DNA of 64,000 nt from the NCBI GenBank assembly GCA_050260515.1, contig JBLNCI010000040.1:57135-121134 (forward strand), given 5' to 3'. Of this stretch, positions 35,109 to 43,174 are shown piece by piece (position 1 is the stretch's first letter; each line of letters opens with the position of its first letter). A model generated the notes under the pieces. The model had not been told where the DNA came from and ran no database searches. It worked only from the letters and a program-made list of their open reading frames with translations. Origin of the DNA: DATJIG01 sp050260515. GTDB taxonomy: Bacteria > Pseudomonadota > Alphaproteobacteria > SMXQ01. The position numbers and the translations under genes were made by a program.

Positions 35109-35656
35109 GCGACCTCGTTCCGCGCATCGAGTTCGAGGACATCGAGCCCGGCCTCAAGGAGCTGTTCCGCCCGCGCGTCGAGCGGCTCGGCTATCTCGGC
35201 GAGTTCTTCAAGGTGATGTCGGCGTGCCCCGAGACAATGAAGGGGTTTTTCACCATCACCGAGAGCCTCAAGAAGGAGCTGCCCGACAACCTGTCGCAGC
35301 TCGTGTCGGTCGCGCTGTCGTCACGGCTCGGCAACACGTACGAGCAGTACCAGAACGAGCGGCTGTCGCTGAAGCTCGGCCTCAGCAAGGAGTGGGTGCG
35401 CTCGGCGCTCGGCGCCGTCGACGATCCGGCGAGCGTCTTCACGCCCGAGGAGAAGGCGGTTCAGAAGTACGCGATCGCCGCCGGCCAGGGCATCGGCCGG
35501 GGCGTCGAGGCGGAGTTCAAGGCGCTGGTCGAGGCGGTCGGCCCTCGCAAGGCGGTCGCCGTGATGTGGCTGGTCGCGCGCACGATCTCCCACGCGATGA
35601 TCTCGAACACCCTGCACCTGGCCTCGCCGGTCACGTCGGTCTTCGACAACGGATAA
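35105..35656 (+). CDS. Carboxymuconolactone decarboxylase/AhpD-like protein, second of tandem pair
   Basis: A 183-residue paralogue of the preceding protein, sharing VPRIEFEDIEPGLKEL, RLGYLGEFFKV, GNTYEQYQNERLSLKLG and the C-terminal LASPVTSVFDNG pattern. The histidine of the first copy's NQHERL is Asn here (YQNERL), so this subunit may be non-catalytic. The GTG start at 35105 overlaps the upstream TGA. Both proteins end in the same PPVTSVF/SPVTSVF tail, which argues for a recent tandem duplication followed by specialisation. Confidence 0.75.
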   Translation: MSDLVPRIEFEDIEPGLKELFRPRVERLGYLGEFFKVMSACPETMKGFFTITESLKKELPDNLSQLVSVALSSRLGNTYEQYQNERLSLKLGLSKEWVRSALGAVDDPASVFTPEEKAVQKYAIAAGQGIGRGVEAEFKALVEAVGPRKAVAVMWLVARTISHAMISNTLHLASPVTSVFDNG

Positions 35657-35694
35657 CCGCAAGCCAACAAGACACCTGAACAAGGGAAAGCATC

Positions 35695-36702
35695 ATGGCG
35701 TTCAAACTCAAGGTCCCCGACACCTTCCTGTGGCTCACCGAGGCCGACGTCTGCAAGCTGATCGACCTCAAGGATTCGATCTCGGCGCTCGAGAAGGGCC
35801 TGATCATGGAGGCCGAGGGCAAGGCCGTGAACATGACCAAGACCCAGACCGTGTGGCCGGTCGGCTCGATGAACGTCACCGGCGCGCAGATGCTGGGCGA
35901 CGGGCTGGTCGGCGCCAAGGTGTGGACCAACGCCAACACCCATGCCGCGCCGCTCATCATCCTGCACGGCTCCGAGGACGGTCAGATCCGCGCCATCATC
36001 GAGGCGTTTGCGCTCGGCCAGATGCGCACCGCGGCGCTGTCGTCGACCGCCACCAAGTGGCTGTCGGACGAGAAGGCCGACACCATGGCGATCATGGGCT
36101 CGGGCCATCAGGCGCTGCCGCAGGTCTCGGCGGTGGTGAAGGTCCGCCCGATCAAGCACGTCAAGGTGTGGAGCCGCACGCCGGAGAACCGCGCCGCCTT
36201 CGTCGAGATGATCCGCAAGGCCTATCCGAACCTCAAGGTGACCGACTGCGCGACCACCGCCGAGGCGTGCAAGGACGCCCAGGTCATCACCAGCTTCACG
36301 CGCGCCAAGGAGCCGTTCGTGATGTCGGACATGGTCGCCAAGGGCACCCACATCAACGCCGGCGGCGCCATCATCCCGACCAACGCCGAGATCGACCCCG
36401 CGATCTTCCCGCGCTGCGCCGTGGTCGCCTGTGACAATTTGCCGCAGGTCCAGAAGGGCTCGAAGGAACTCATGGATTTCGTGGCTTCGGGGAAGGGGAG
36501 CTGGGACAAGATCTACCCGCTCAACCAGGTCGTTTATAAGAAAATGACCCGTCCCAAGGACGCCGATCTCACCATATATAAGTTCATGGGATATGGTCTC
36601 GCCGACCTGGCTTCCGCCACCGAGATCTACAAGCGGGCGCTGGCGCAGGGCGTGGGCAAGCAATACCCCCACCCGAAGCGGTCCGAGCCCAAGCTGCTTT
36701 AG
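35695..36702 (+). CDS. Ornithine cyclodeaminase/mu-crystallin family protein
   Basis: NAD(P)-binding protein of 335 residues. Family features: GLVGAKVWTNAN, the substrate-side LGQMRTAALSSTATKWLS, the Rossmann loop AIMGSGHQALPQ, and THINAGGAIIPTNAEID. OCD-family enzymes reduce ketimines or release ammonia from amino acids; an alanine-dehydrogenase or ketimine-reductase activity is as likely as ornithine cyclisation. In this operon it could handle an imine or keto intermediate. ATG at 35695 preceded by AAGGGAAAG. Confidence 0.85.
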   Translation: MAFKLKVPDTFLWLTEADVCKLIDLKDSISALEKGLIMEAEGKAVNMTKTQTVWPVGSMNVTGAQMLGDGLVGAKVWTNANTHAAPLIILHGSEDGQIRAIIEAFALGQMRTAALSSTATKWLSDEKADTMAIMGSGHQALPQVSAVVKVRPIKHVKVWSRTPENRAAFVEMIRKAYPNLKVTDCATTAEACKDAQVITSFTRAKEPFVMSDMVAKGTHINAGGAIIPTNAEIDPAIFPRCAVVACDNLPQVQKGSKELMDFVASGKGSWDKIYPLNQVVYKKMTRPKDADLTIYKFMGYGLADLASATEIYKRALAQGVGKQYPHPKRSEPKLL

Positions 36703-36727
36703 TTCACCGTCCGAAAGGAGGACGACG

Positions 36728-37867
36728 ATGCCGTTCGATTTCAACCAGAAGTTCAAGATGGTCGACCAGTCCGGCCGCCAGACGTCGGACAACAAGGCCT
36801 GGGGAGATCACTCGCTGGAGCTGTGGGCGCCGCTCATCATCCGCAAGGAGGAGATCGACGCCGAGGTGAAGCGCCTGATGGCGCTGCCGCGCCCGAACAA
36901 CGGCGTGCGCCGGACGCAGTTCGTGCATCCGCAGTGCGAGCCGGGCCTCCTGTCGTTCGCGCCGGGCATCGGCGTGTCGCTCGACGTGCTGCTGCCGGGC
37001 GAGCGCACCAAGCCGGTGCGGCAGAACTCGTCGGTCGTCGACTTCTGCATCCAGGGCAAGGGGTCGAAGATCGTCAACGGCAAGCGCTTCGAGTTCGACC
37101 AGTACGACGTGCAGACGACGCCGGCGATGACGGTGCACGAGTACATGAACGAGTCGAACGAGCCGCACGTCCGGCTCCGCTACTCGAACGCACCGCTGCT
37201 CGAGCGCCTCAAGATCCACTGGGTCGACGAGGATCCGCCGGAGAAGCCGAAGGACGTCACCGAGGCGGTCTCCGAGGCCCACGAGAAGGGCAAGGAGATG
37301 CCGAAGAGCCCGTACGGCACCTTCCAGCTCACCGACGACGGCGCCTGGCTGATGCCGTACGAGGAGCTCATCAACCCGAAGCCGATCGCGATCGACCCGC
37401 ATTCGTGGCCGTGGAAGAAGGTCAAGGCCGAGCTCGACAAGCTTGCCGCGCTGGGCTCGTCGTACAAGGGCCGCCGCCTGTACCTGCTCTACGATCCGGC
37501 GACGGGCCGCACCAACGGCACCAACCCGAACTTCTTCTCGGCGATCACCATCCGGCCGCAGGGCATCGTCGACCGTCCGCACCGTCACGCGTCCGCCGCC
37601 ATCAACTACTACTTCGGCGGCGAGGGGCACTCGGTGGTGCAGGGTCAGCGCCTCGACTGGAAGGCGGGCGACCTGATGTTCTCGGCGCCGGGCTGGGCGA
37701 TCCACAACCACGCCACCGACGTCGGGCCGGTGTACGAGATGACGATTCAGGACATGCCGTTCTGCATCAACACCGACGCGCTGCTGTGGCAGGAGGACCT
37801 GAAGGGCCCGATCTCGCTGCTCGGCTCCCACGCCGGCTTCGAGACCAACCGCCAGAAGGTCGCCTGA
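36728..37867 (+). CDS. Bicupin dioxygenase-like protein (gentisate dioxygenase relative)
   Basis: A 379-residue protein of two cupin domains. The N-terminal cupin (about 95-165) aligns with gentisate/1-hydroxy-2-naphthoate dioxygenases, but its HxH is replaced by VRQ (LPGERTKPVRQNSS). The C-terminal cupin has H285-x-H287 in DRPHRHASAA and His326/328 in GWAIHNHA, so the metal probably sits there. Enzymes of this type open hydroxylated or amino-substituted aromatic acids with O2. An aldolase-family gene follows at once. Start ATG 36728 with AAGGAGG. Substrate unknown; a non-oxygenase cupin role remains possible. Confidence 0.75.
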   Translation: MPFDFNQKFKMVDQSGRQTSDNKAWGDHSLELWAPLIIRKEEIDAEVKRLMALPRPNNGVRRTQFVHPQCEPGLLSFAPGIGVSLDVLLPGERTKPVRQNSSVVDFCIQGKGSKIVNGKRFEFDQYDVQTTPAMTVHEYMNESNEPHVRLRYSNAPLLERLKIHWVDEDPPEKPKDVTEAVSEAHEKGKEMPKSPYGTFQLTDDGAWLMPYEELINPKPIAIDPHSWPWKKVKAELDKLAALGSSYKGRRLYLLYDPATGRTNGTNPNFFSAITIRPQGIVDRPHRHASAAINYYFGGEGHSVVQGQRLDWKAGDLMFSAPGWAIHNHATDVGPVYEMTIQDMPFCINTDALLWQEDLKGPISLLGSHAGFETNRQKVA

Positions 37868-37895
37868 ACGAACGCCGCGCGAGCGGTTCACGACC

Positions 37896-37948
37896 AGGGG
37901 GAGCTAGCCTCCCCGCAAACTCCGGAGGGGGGCGAAAGCCCCCCTCTC
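37896..37948 (+). promoter_or_regulatory. Two hairpins between the bicupin and DapA-like genes
   Basis: GGGGAG/CTCCCC around 37899-37917, and GAGGGGGGC-GAAA-GCCCCCCTC at 37925-37946 (9-bp stem, GAAA tetraloop). No U-run follows, so they look like mRNA-stabilising or attenuating hairpins rather than a complete terminator. Confidence 0.5.
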
Positions 37949-37981
37949 GCCATACCCACTCCCGCTACAAGGTAAAAAGAC

Positions 37982-38890
37982 GTGATCAAGCTGAAGAAGG
38001 ATTTCCTGCGCGGCTCGTACCCGCCGGTCGTCACTCCGTTCAAGAACGGCAAGGTGGACTACGACACGTTCGCCAAGCTCGTGAACTACATGATCAAGAA
38101 CGGCACGCACGGCATCCTGGTGACGGGAACGACCGGCGAGCCGTCGACGCTCACCACCGACGAGCGCATCAACCTCTACCGCACCGCGGTCGAGGTGACC
38201 GACGGCCGGGTGCCGGTGGTCGCGGCGACCGGCTCGCAGTCCGAAGCCGAGACGATCGTGCTGTCGGAAGGCGCCGAGAAGGCGGGCGTCGACTCGCTGC
38301 TGATCGTGACCCCGTACTACGTGCGTCCGCCGCAGCGCGGTCTCGTCCAGTACTACAACAACATGTGCAAGCGCACGTCGCTCCCGGTGATGCTCTATCA
38401 CATCCCGGGCCGCACCGCGGTCGCGGTGACGCTCGATACCCTCGAGCAGATCGTCGAGAAGTCCGACAACTTCGTCGGCATCAAGCACGCGGTGAACGAC
38501 CTCGGGTTCGTCACCCACATGCTCGACAAGTTCGGCTTCGACTTCCGCGTGTTCGTTGGCCTCGAGGACCTGTCGTTCCCGATGCTGTGCGTCGGTGCCT
38601 GCGGCCTGATGAACGCCGTCGGCAACGTCGCGCCGAAGAAGGTCGCGCAGCTCTACGACAAGACCGCGGCGGGCGACATGGCCGGCGGCCGCAAGCTCCA
38701 CTTCGAGCTGATGGAGCTGAACGAGGCGGTGTTCTACGACACGAACCCGATCGCGATTAAGTACATCATGATGAAGATGGGCCTGCTCGCGAAGAACGAG
38801 CACCGTCTGCCGATGGCGCCGGCGACCGACGAGGTCGCGAAGCGCCTCGACGGCGTCATGCAGCGCGCGGGCCTCAAGGCCAAGCGCTGA
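37982..38890 (+). CDS. DapA/NAL-family aldolase or hydratase
   Basis: TIM-barrel class I aldolase, 302 residues. GTTGEPSTL carries the conserved Thr-Thr pair, YHIPGRT the proton-relay tyrosine, and FVGIKHAVND the Schiff-base lysine (K168). The family includes dihydrodipicolinate synthase and the hydratase-aldolases of naphthalene and phenanthrene pathways (NahE, PhdJ). Its position directly after a ring-cleaving-type cupin suggests it splits a benzalpyruvate-like product, releasing pyruvate; this is inference. GTG at 37982 with AAGG upstream; a terminator follows. Confidence 0.85.
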   Translation: MIKLKKDFLRGSYPPVVTPFKNGKVDYDTFAKLVNYMIKNGTHGILVTGTTGEPSTLTTDERINLYRTAVEVTDGRVPVVAATGSQSEAETIVLSEGAEKAGVDSLLIVTPYYVRPPQRGLVQYYNNMCKRTSLPVMLYHIPGRTAVAVTLDTLEQIVEKSDNFVGIKHAVNDLGFVTHMLDKFGFDFRVFVGLEDLSFPMLCVGACGLMNAVGNVAPKKVAQLYDKTAAGDMAGGRKLHFELMELNEAVFYDTNPIAIKYIMMKMGLLAKNEHRLPMAPATDEVAKRLDGVMQRAGLKAKR

Positions 38891-38924
38891 TCGCCACCGC
38901 GGTTGCGATACATCTTGCGATACG

Positions 38925-38956
38925 AGGGCCCGGCGGAAACGCCGGGCCCTTTGCAT
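38925..38956 (+). terminator. Terminator of the Rieske ferredoxin-DapA operon
   Basis: AGGGCCCGGCG-GAAA-CGCCGGGCCCT, 11-bp perfect stem with tetraloop, followed by TTGCATTT. It lies 34 bp after the DapA-like stop codon. Confidence 0.88.
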
Positions 38957-39013
38957 TTGGTGCTATCCGTCGCCGAGATGCTGGGCGGCATCGGCGAGCA
39001 GCGGTAACGCGGC

Positions 39014-39610
39014 TCACGCCCGCGTCAGCGCGGTCCAATAGGCGTCGGCCTGGGCACGTCGCGCGGTGACAGTAGGCGCCAGCTCGCCGCTCGCGACGCC
39101 GGTGCCCGCAGCGAGATCGGCGATGACCAGCAGGACCTCGCTCGCGGAGGCGACGAATCCGTCGTAGGCATCGGGCGGCACGTCGTCGTAGCGCGGCAGC
39201 AGGCGAGCCTGAGTTGCGTCCCACGCCTCGCGAATGAGCTGGAGCGACGGGTTGTCGCGAAGCGCCGCCCAGCGTTCGGCCGACGAGCGCAGACGCGCGC
39301 CGTCGCCCGTAGCTGCCACGTCGGCGAACGTTGCTGCGTCAGACAACGCGATGAACACCGGCGCGAGGCTCGCCGCGGCATCGCGCCGCGGATCGGTGAG
39401 GCGCAGGACGGCGTTGATCAGCCGCTCGACCGCCGCGGCGTGAACGACGGCGGCGATGGGGGCCGATTCCGGCGCCAGCCGGGTCGATCCCGCCCGCGCG
39501 TGGCCGAGCTCGAAATACGAGAGCAGCGCCGCGATCTCGCCCACGGCCGCATGGGCGGCGCGCGCGACGCCGATGATCTGTTGAGCGGTGTTCACGTGAG
39601 CGGGATTCAC
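39014..39610 (-). CDS. Hypothetical helical protein
   Basis: Not recognised. It has 198 residues, all-helical by composition, rich in Ala, Arg and Leu, with no signal peptide or membrane segment. The central segment (RSSAERWAALRDNPSLQLIR) and the bundle-like spacing faintly recall HEPN-type helical bundles, but no R-x4-6-H motif is evident. The GTG at 39610 is preferred because GGAGG lies 8 nt upstream; other GTG codons at 39595 and 39706 are possible. It is convergent with the DapA-like gene. Confidence 0.5.
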   Translation of the reverse strand: MNPAHVNTAQQIIGVARAAHAAVGEIAALLSYFELGHARAGSTRLAPESAPIAAVVHAAAVERLINAVLRLTDPRRDAAASLAPVFIALSDAATFADVAATGDGARLRSSAERWAALRDNPSLQLIREAWDATQARLLPRYDDVPPDAYDGFVASASEVLLVIADLAAGTGVASGELAPTVTARRAQADAYWTALTRA

Positions 39611-39755
39611 GAGTCGCGCCTCCGGGCCGTTCCCTCCGCGAGTGTCGCTGCGACAATAACGGTCCGGCGGCGGCCGCAGAAGCGAAGCTTGGCACTTTTT
39701 GCTCACGTGAAGGCCACCGGCAGTGCGCTCCTATACTGCGGGCAGGAGAGGGGAC

Positions 39756-40418
39756 ATGTCCGCCTGCAGTCGCACCCGGCACCGCTTTGGCATTTCCGCG
39801 CTGATCGCGCTCGCCGCGATCGTCGTCCTGGCGCTGCCGACGCGCGCCCAACAGGCGGCCGACGATGCGACGGTGGTCATCGATCCCGCCGACGGCCAGC
39901 GGGAGCTCGCGATGAAGCTGTTCCCGGGCCTGCTCGAGATGGGGCTCGACGTGACGCCGAGCGACGATCAGGTGCGCAGCGTCCTGGCCGCGGTGAACGC
40001 GCTCCGCCGCCAGGACAACCAGCGGCAGTTCGCGCAGCTCGACGCCGACGCCGCGGCCTACGTCGAGGGCAAGCTCGCCGCCTATCGCACCCAGCACCAG
40101 CTCACGCTCCGCATCCAGGGCGCGCTCGACGCGCTCGGCTTCTCGCCCGGACCGCTCGACGGTATCTACGGCCCCCTGACGACCGACGCGGTGCGCCGCT
40201 ACCAGCGCAGCACCGGGCTGTCGCCGTCGGGTCAGCTCACCGCCGAGCAGGTCGATGCCCTCGAGATGCGGAGCATCGACCGCATCATGCGGCCGCCGGA
40301 GACCGCGACGTCCGGCGCGACTGGCCCCGCCGCCGACAACGGCGACGCGATGGTCGCTGCGCCGGCGGCCAACGCCCCCGAGATCGATCCCGACCTCCTC
40401 GATTACATCGGCCGCTGA
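39756..40418 (+). CDS. Secreted peptidoglycan-binding domain protein
   Basis: A 220-residue protein with a signal peptide (hydrophobic GISALIALAAIVVLAL, cleavage near TRAQQ). It has a central helical region and one PG_binding_1 domain (about 125-165: RIQGALDALGFSPGPLDGIY, GPLTTDAVRRYQRSTGL). A low-complexity acidic tail ends DPDLLDYIGR. Probably binds peptidoglycan in the periplasm; no catalytic domain. The ATG at 39756 has GGAGAGGGG in front. The following GT7-like gene starts 62 bp later. Confidence 0.8.
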   Translation: MSACSRTRHRFGISALIALAAIVVLALPTRAQQAADDATVVIDPADGQRELAMKLFPGLLEMGLDVTPSDDQVRSVLAAVNALRRQDNQRQFAQLDADAAAYVEGKLAAYRTQHQLTLRIQGALDALGFSPGPLDGIYGPLTTDAVRRYQRSTGLSPSGQLTAEQVDALEMRSIDRIMRPPETATSGATGPAADNGDAMVAAPAANAPEIDPDLLDYIGR

Positions 40419-40480
40419 CCGGCCCCGCGCCGTGTGCTACACGAGCGCGGGATGAATCGAAGCACCGGAGACAACCGGCG

Positions 40481-41227
40481 ATGACGGGATCCGCGCCGCG
40501 GGTGGACGCGGCCGCCTACGACAAGCGCCTCGCGATCATCGTTCCCTACCGCGACCGCCAGGAGCACGTGCAGATGTTCCTGCCGCACATCGTCGCGTAC
40601 TTCGCCCGCGACAAGCTCGATCGCTACATCGATTACGCCATCCACATCGTCGAGCAGGCGCCGGGCAAGCCGTTCAATCGCGGCCTGTTGCTGAACGCGG
40701 GCTTCCAGATCGCCCGCGACTCCTGCGATTACGTGTGCTTCCACGACGTCGACTACCTGCCGCTATGGGCGGACTACAGCTATCCGGCGTCGCCCACCCG
40801 CCTGATCTGGCACGGCCTCACGATGAAGGAGGACTACGGCGGCTTTTTCGGGGGCGTCGTGCTGTTCCCCAACGAGCACTTCGCGAAGGTCAACGGCTAC
40901 AGCAACGGCTACTGGGGATGGGGCGCCGAAGATACGGAACTCGGGCTCCGGTGCGACATCAGCGGTCTGCCGCGCGCGAACCGCGACGGCACCTACCGCG
41001 CGCTGCCACACCCGAACGCCGGCAACAATCCCGACCGGACGCTGACGCCGGAGGCGGTCGCCAACCGGCAACGATTCAGGGAACGCCGGGACCGGCTGGC
41101 CGAGCTGATGACCGGAGACGGCTTGTCGAGCGCGGAGTTCCGTATCGCGGAGACGACCGAGGTCTCGACCGCCGGCCTGCCGGAGCCCCCGAGAGGTCCG
41201 ATCCGCCGCTATCTCGTCGAGGTGTAG
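40481..41227 (+). CDS. GT7-type beta-1,4-galactosyltransferase-like protein
   Basis: A 248-residue protein with the hallmark motifs of the animal beta4GalT (GT7) family: IIVPYRDRQEHV, KPFNRGLLLNAGF, the metal-binding FHDVDYLPLW (DVD), FGGVVLFPNEHFAKVNGYSN and GYWGWGAEDTELGLR (W-G-x-E-D). Such enzymes transfer galactose or a similar sugar from UDP-sugar to a terminal GlcNAc-like acceptor. No membrane anchor or signal peptide is present, so it probably acts in the cytosol. Bacterial examples are uncommon. Acceptor unknown; no other surface-polysaccharide genes flank it. Confidence 0.82.
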   Translation: MTGSAPRVDAAAYDKRLAIIVPYRDRQEHVQMFLPHIVAYFARDKLDRYIDYAIHIVEQAPGKPFNRGLLLNAGFQIARDSCDYVCFHDVDYLPLWADYSYPASPTRLIWHGLTMKEDYGGFFGGVVLFPNEHFAKVNGYSNGYWGWGAEDTELGLRCDISGLPRANRDGTYRALPHPNAGNNPDRTLTPEAVANRQRFRERRDRLAELMTGDGLSSAEFRIAETTEVSTAGLPEPPRGPIRRYLVEV

Positions 41228-41246
41228 ACGGTCGACGTCTGACGCG

Positions 41247-42470
41247 TCAGGCGCGGCGGCTGCGGCTCTCGATGTGGGGCAGGAACGCCGCGAGCAGCCC
41301 GATCGCCGGCAGGTACGAGCAGACGTCGTAGACGAACTCGATGCTGGTCGCGTCGGCGAGCCAGCCCAGCACGGCGGCGCCGATGCCGCCCATGCCGAAG
41401 GCGAGGCCGAAGAACAGCCCCGAGATCGCGCCGACCTTTCCCGGCACCAGCTCCTGGGCGTAGACCACCATGGTCGAGAACGCCGAGGCCAGGATCAGGC
41501 CGACGGGCACGCTCAGCACCGCGGTCCAGAACAGGTTGGCGTAGGGGAGGGCGAGCGTGAACGGCAGCGCGCCCAGGATCGAGAACCAGATCACGTGCTT
41601 GCGACCGAAGCGGTCGCCGATCGGCCCGCCGGCGATGGTCCCGACCGCGACGGCCGCGAGGAACACGAACAGGTAGAGCTGGGACGCCTGGACGCTGACC
41701 CCGAACTTGTGGATCAGGTAGAACGTGTAGTAGCTCGACAGGCTCGCGAGATAGAAGAACTTCGAGAACATCAGCGCGATCAGGATCGCGAGCGCACCGG
41801 CCACGCGTCCGCGCGGCAGCGTCGGGGCCTCGACGGCCGCCGGCCGTTTCGCGGCGGCGCGGCGATGGGCGCGGTACCACGTCCCGACGTGCCACAGGAT
41901 GACGATGCCGAGCAGCGCGAGCGCCGAGAACCACGACACGCTCGCCTGTCCGTCGGCGAACACGACGAACGCGGCGAGCAGCGGACCGATGGCCGAGCCG
42001 AGATTGCCGCCGACCTGGAACACCGACTGCGCGAAGCCGTGGCGTCCGCCGGAGGCGAGCCGGGCGACGCGCGAGGATTCGGGATGGAAGATCGACGAGC
42101 CGATCCCCATCATCGCCGCCGCGGCGAGCAGCACGTGGTAGCCCGGCGCGAACGCGAGCAGCAGCAGCCCCGCCATGGTGAACGTCATGCCGACGGCGAG
42201 CGCGTAGCTTTTCGGACGATGGTCGGTGTAGAGCCCGACGAGCGGCTGCAGCACCGACGCGGTGAGCTGGTAGGTGAGGGTCAGGAGTCCGATCTGGCCG
42301 AAGTCGAGCGCGAAGCTCTGCTTCAGCATCGGGTAGATCGCCGGCAGCAGCGCCTGCAGCGAATCGTTCAGCAGGTGGCAGAAGCTGATCGCGAACAGGA
42401 TTCGGACGACGGTGCCGTCGCTCCGCGTCGCCGCCGCTGTCTTGCCGCTGTCGTGGGTGATGTCCGTCAC
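41247..42470 (-). CDS. MFS transporter, fosmidomycin-resistance (Fsr)-like
   Basis: Twelve-helix major facilitator, 407 residues. FCHLLNDSLQALLPAIYPML at the start of TM1, YTDHRPKSYAL in the first cytosolic loop, GIGSSIFHPESSRVARLASG and FQVGGNLGSAIGPLL are typical of the Fsr subfamily. GPIGDRFGRKHVIW is the second A-loop. It exports drugs or small acids; the real substrate is unknown. The GTG at 42470 was chosen (CGGAG ahead; 44 extra residues would be needed for a longer start). A GAAACCC/GGGTTTC hairpin lies 20 bp upstream. Confidence 0.88.
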   Translation of the reverse strand: MTDITHDSGKTAAATRSDGTVVRILFAISFCHLLNDSLQALLPAIYPMLKQSFALDFGQIGLLTLTYQLTASVLQPLVGLYTDHRPKSYALAVGMTFTMAGLLLLAFAPGYHVLLAAAAMMGIGSSIFHPESSRVARLASGGRHGFAQSVFQVGGNLGSAIGPLLAAFVVFADGQASVSWFSALALLGIVILWHVGTWYRAHRRAAAKRPAAVEAPTLPRGRVAGALAILIALMFSKFFYLASLSSYYTFYLIHKFGVSVQASQLYLFVFLAAVAVGTIAGGPIGDRFGRKHVIWFSILGALPFTLALPYANLFWTAVLSVPVGLILASAFSTMVVYAQELVPGKVGAISGLFFGLAFGMGGIGAAVLGWLADATSIEFVYDVCSYLPAIGLLAAFLPHIESRSRRA

Positions 42471-42488
42471 GCGTCGCTCCGGCCGAAA

Positions 42489-42509
42489 CGAAACCCGCGC
42501 GGGGTTTCG
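42489..42509 (-). promoter_or_regulatory. Leader hairpin upstream of the MFS gene
   Basis: CGAAACCC and GGGTTTCG arms around a GCGCG-type centre, 19 bp before the GTG. The same CGAAACCCGCGC string recurs near 42562. Role unknown. Confidence 0.3.
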
Positions 42510-42638
42510 CCGCGCGGGGGTGACGTTATAGGGGAAACGGGCCGCGTGCGGCAGTGACGAAACCCGCGCCGCGCGCAACTCTGCTATCCGCGACCCTGGC
42601 ATCCGCTGCGGCCGCGCTCCGCCCGGCCGCAGGGGCCG

Positions 42639-43148
42639 TCAGAACGGGTAGACGATGGTCGCCGGGACGATCTCGGAGTCGTAGATGCAGAGCCGCTGGC
42701 GCAGCTTGAGCTGCTTGCCCTCGTAGACGAACTCATCGAGGTAGCGGCCGACGCTGAGGATTCGGGTGACGTCGGTCGGGATCGTCTCGACGACCATGTA
42801 GTTGGCCTCGGCGCGGATCACGCCCTCGTTCACGCCGAGGACGCGGATGTTCGAGATGAAGTGCCGCAGGTAGCGCGGCCGCGCCACGGTCGTCTTGGTG
42901 ATGGCGACGGTGCGGTCGACGAGACCGCCGCGGCCCTCGGCGAAGATCGTCGCCAGCGGCAGGTTCTGGTCCCAGTTCTCGCGGGCGATGACCTTGTAGA
43001 CCGCATCCTCGGTGAAGAAGTCCGGCCACAGCATGATGTCGCCGTCGTCGATGCACGCGGCGTAGGCGCTGTTGAAGTCGTAGATGTCGGCGCGGAGAGC
43101 GCGCGCGTCGAGCGGCTTCGTCATCGTCTTGGTGTCCATGATGTCCAT
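42639..43148 (-). CDS. Ring-hydroxylating dioxygenase beta subunit (TphA3-like)
   Basis: Small structural subunit, 169 residues, of the SnoaL/scytalone-dehydratase-like fold. FNSAYAACIDDGDIMLWPDFF, the RPRYLRHFISNIRVL region and the C-terminal LKLRQRLCIYDSE match beta subunits of terephthalate/anthranilate-type dioxygenases. It follows the alpha subunit gene by 26 bp on the same strand. The start is uncertain (ATG 43148, or 43139 three codons later). It stabilises the alpha3beta3 oxygenase. Confidence 0.9.
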   Translation of the reverse strand: MDIMDTKTMTKPLDARALRADIYDFNSAYAACIDDGDIMLWPDFFTEDAVYKVIARENWDQNLPLATIFAEGRGGLVDRTVAITKTTVARPRYLRHFISNIRVLGVNEGVIRAEANYMVVETIPTDVTRILSVGRYLDEFVYEGKQLKLRQRLCIYDSEIVPATIVYPF

Positions 43149-43174
43149 CTGTCGTGCCGCGTGGTTCGTGCCGC

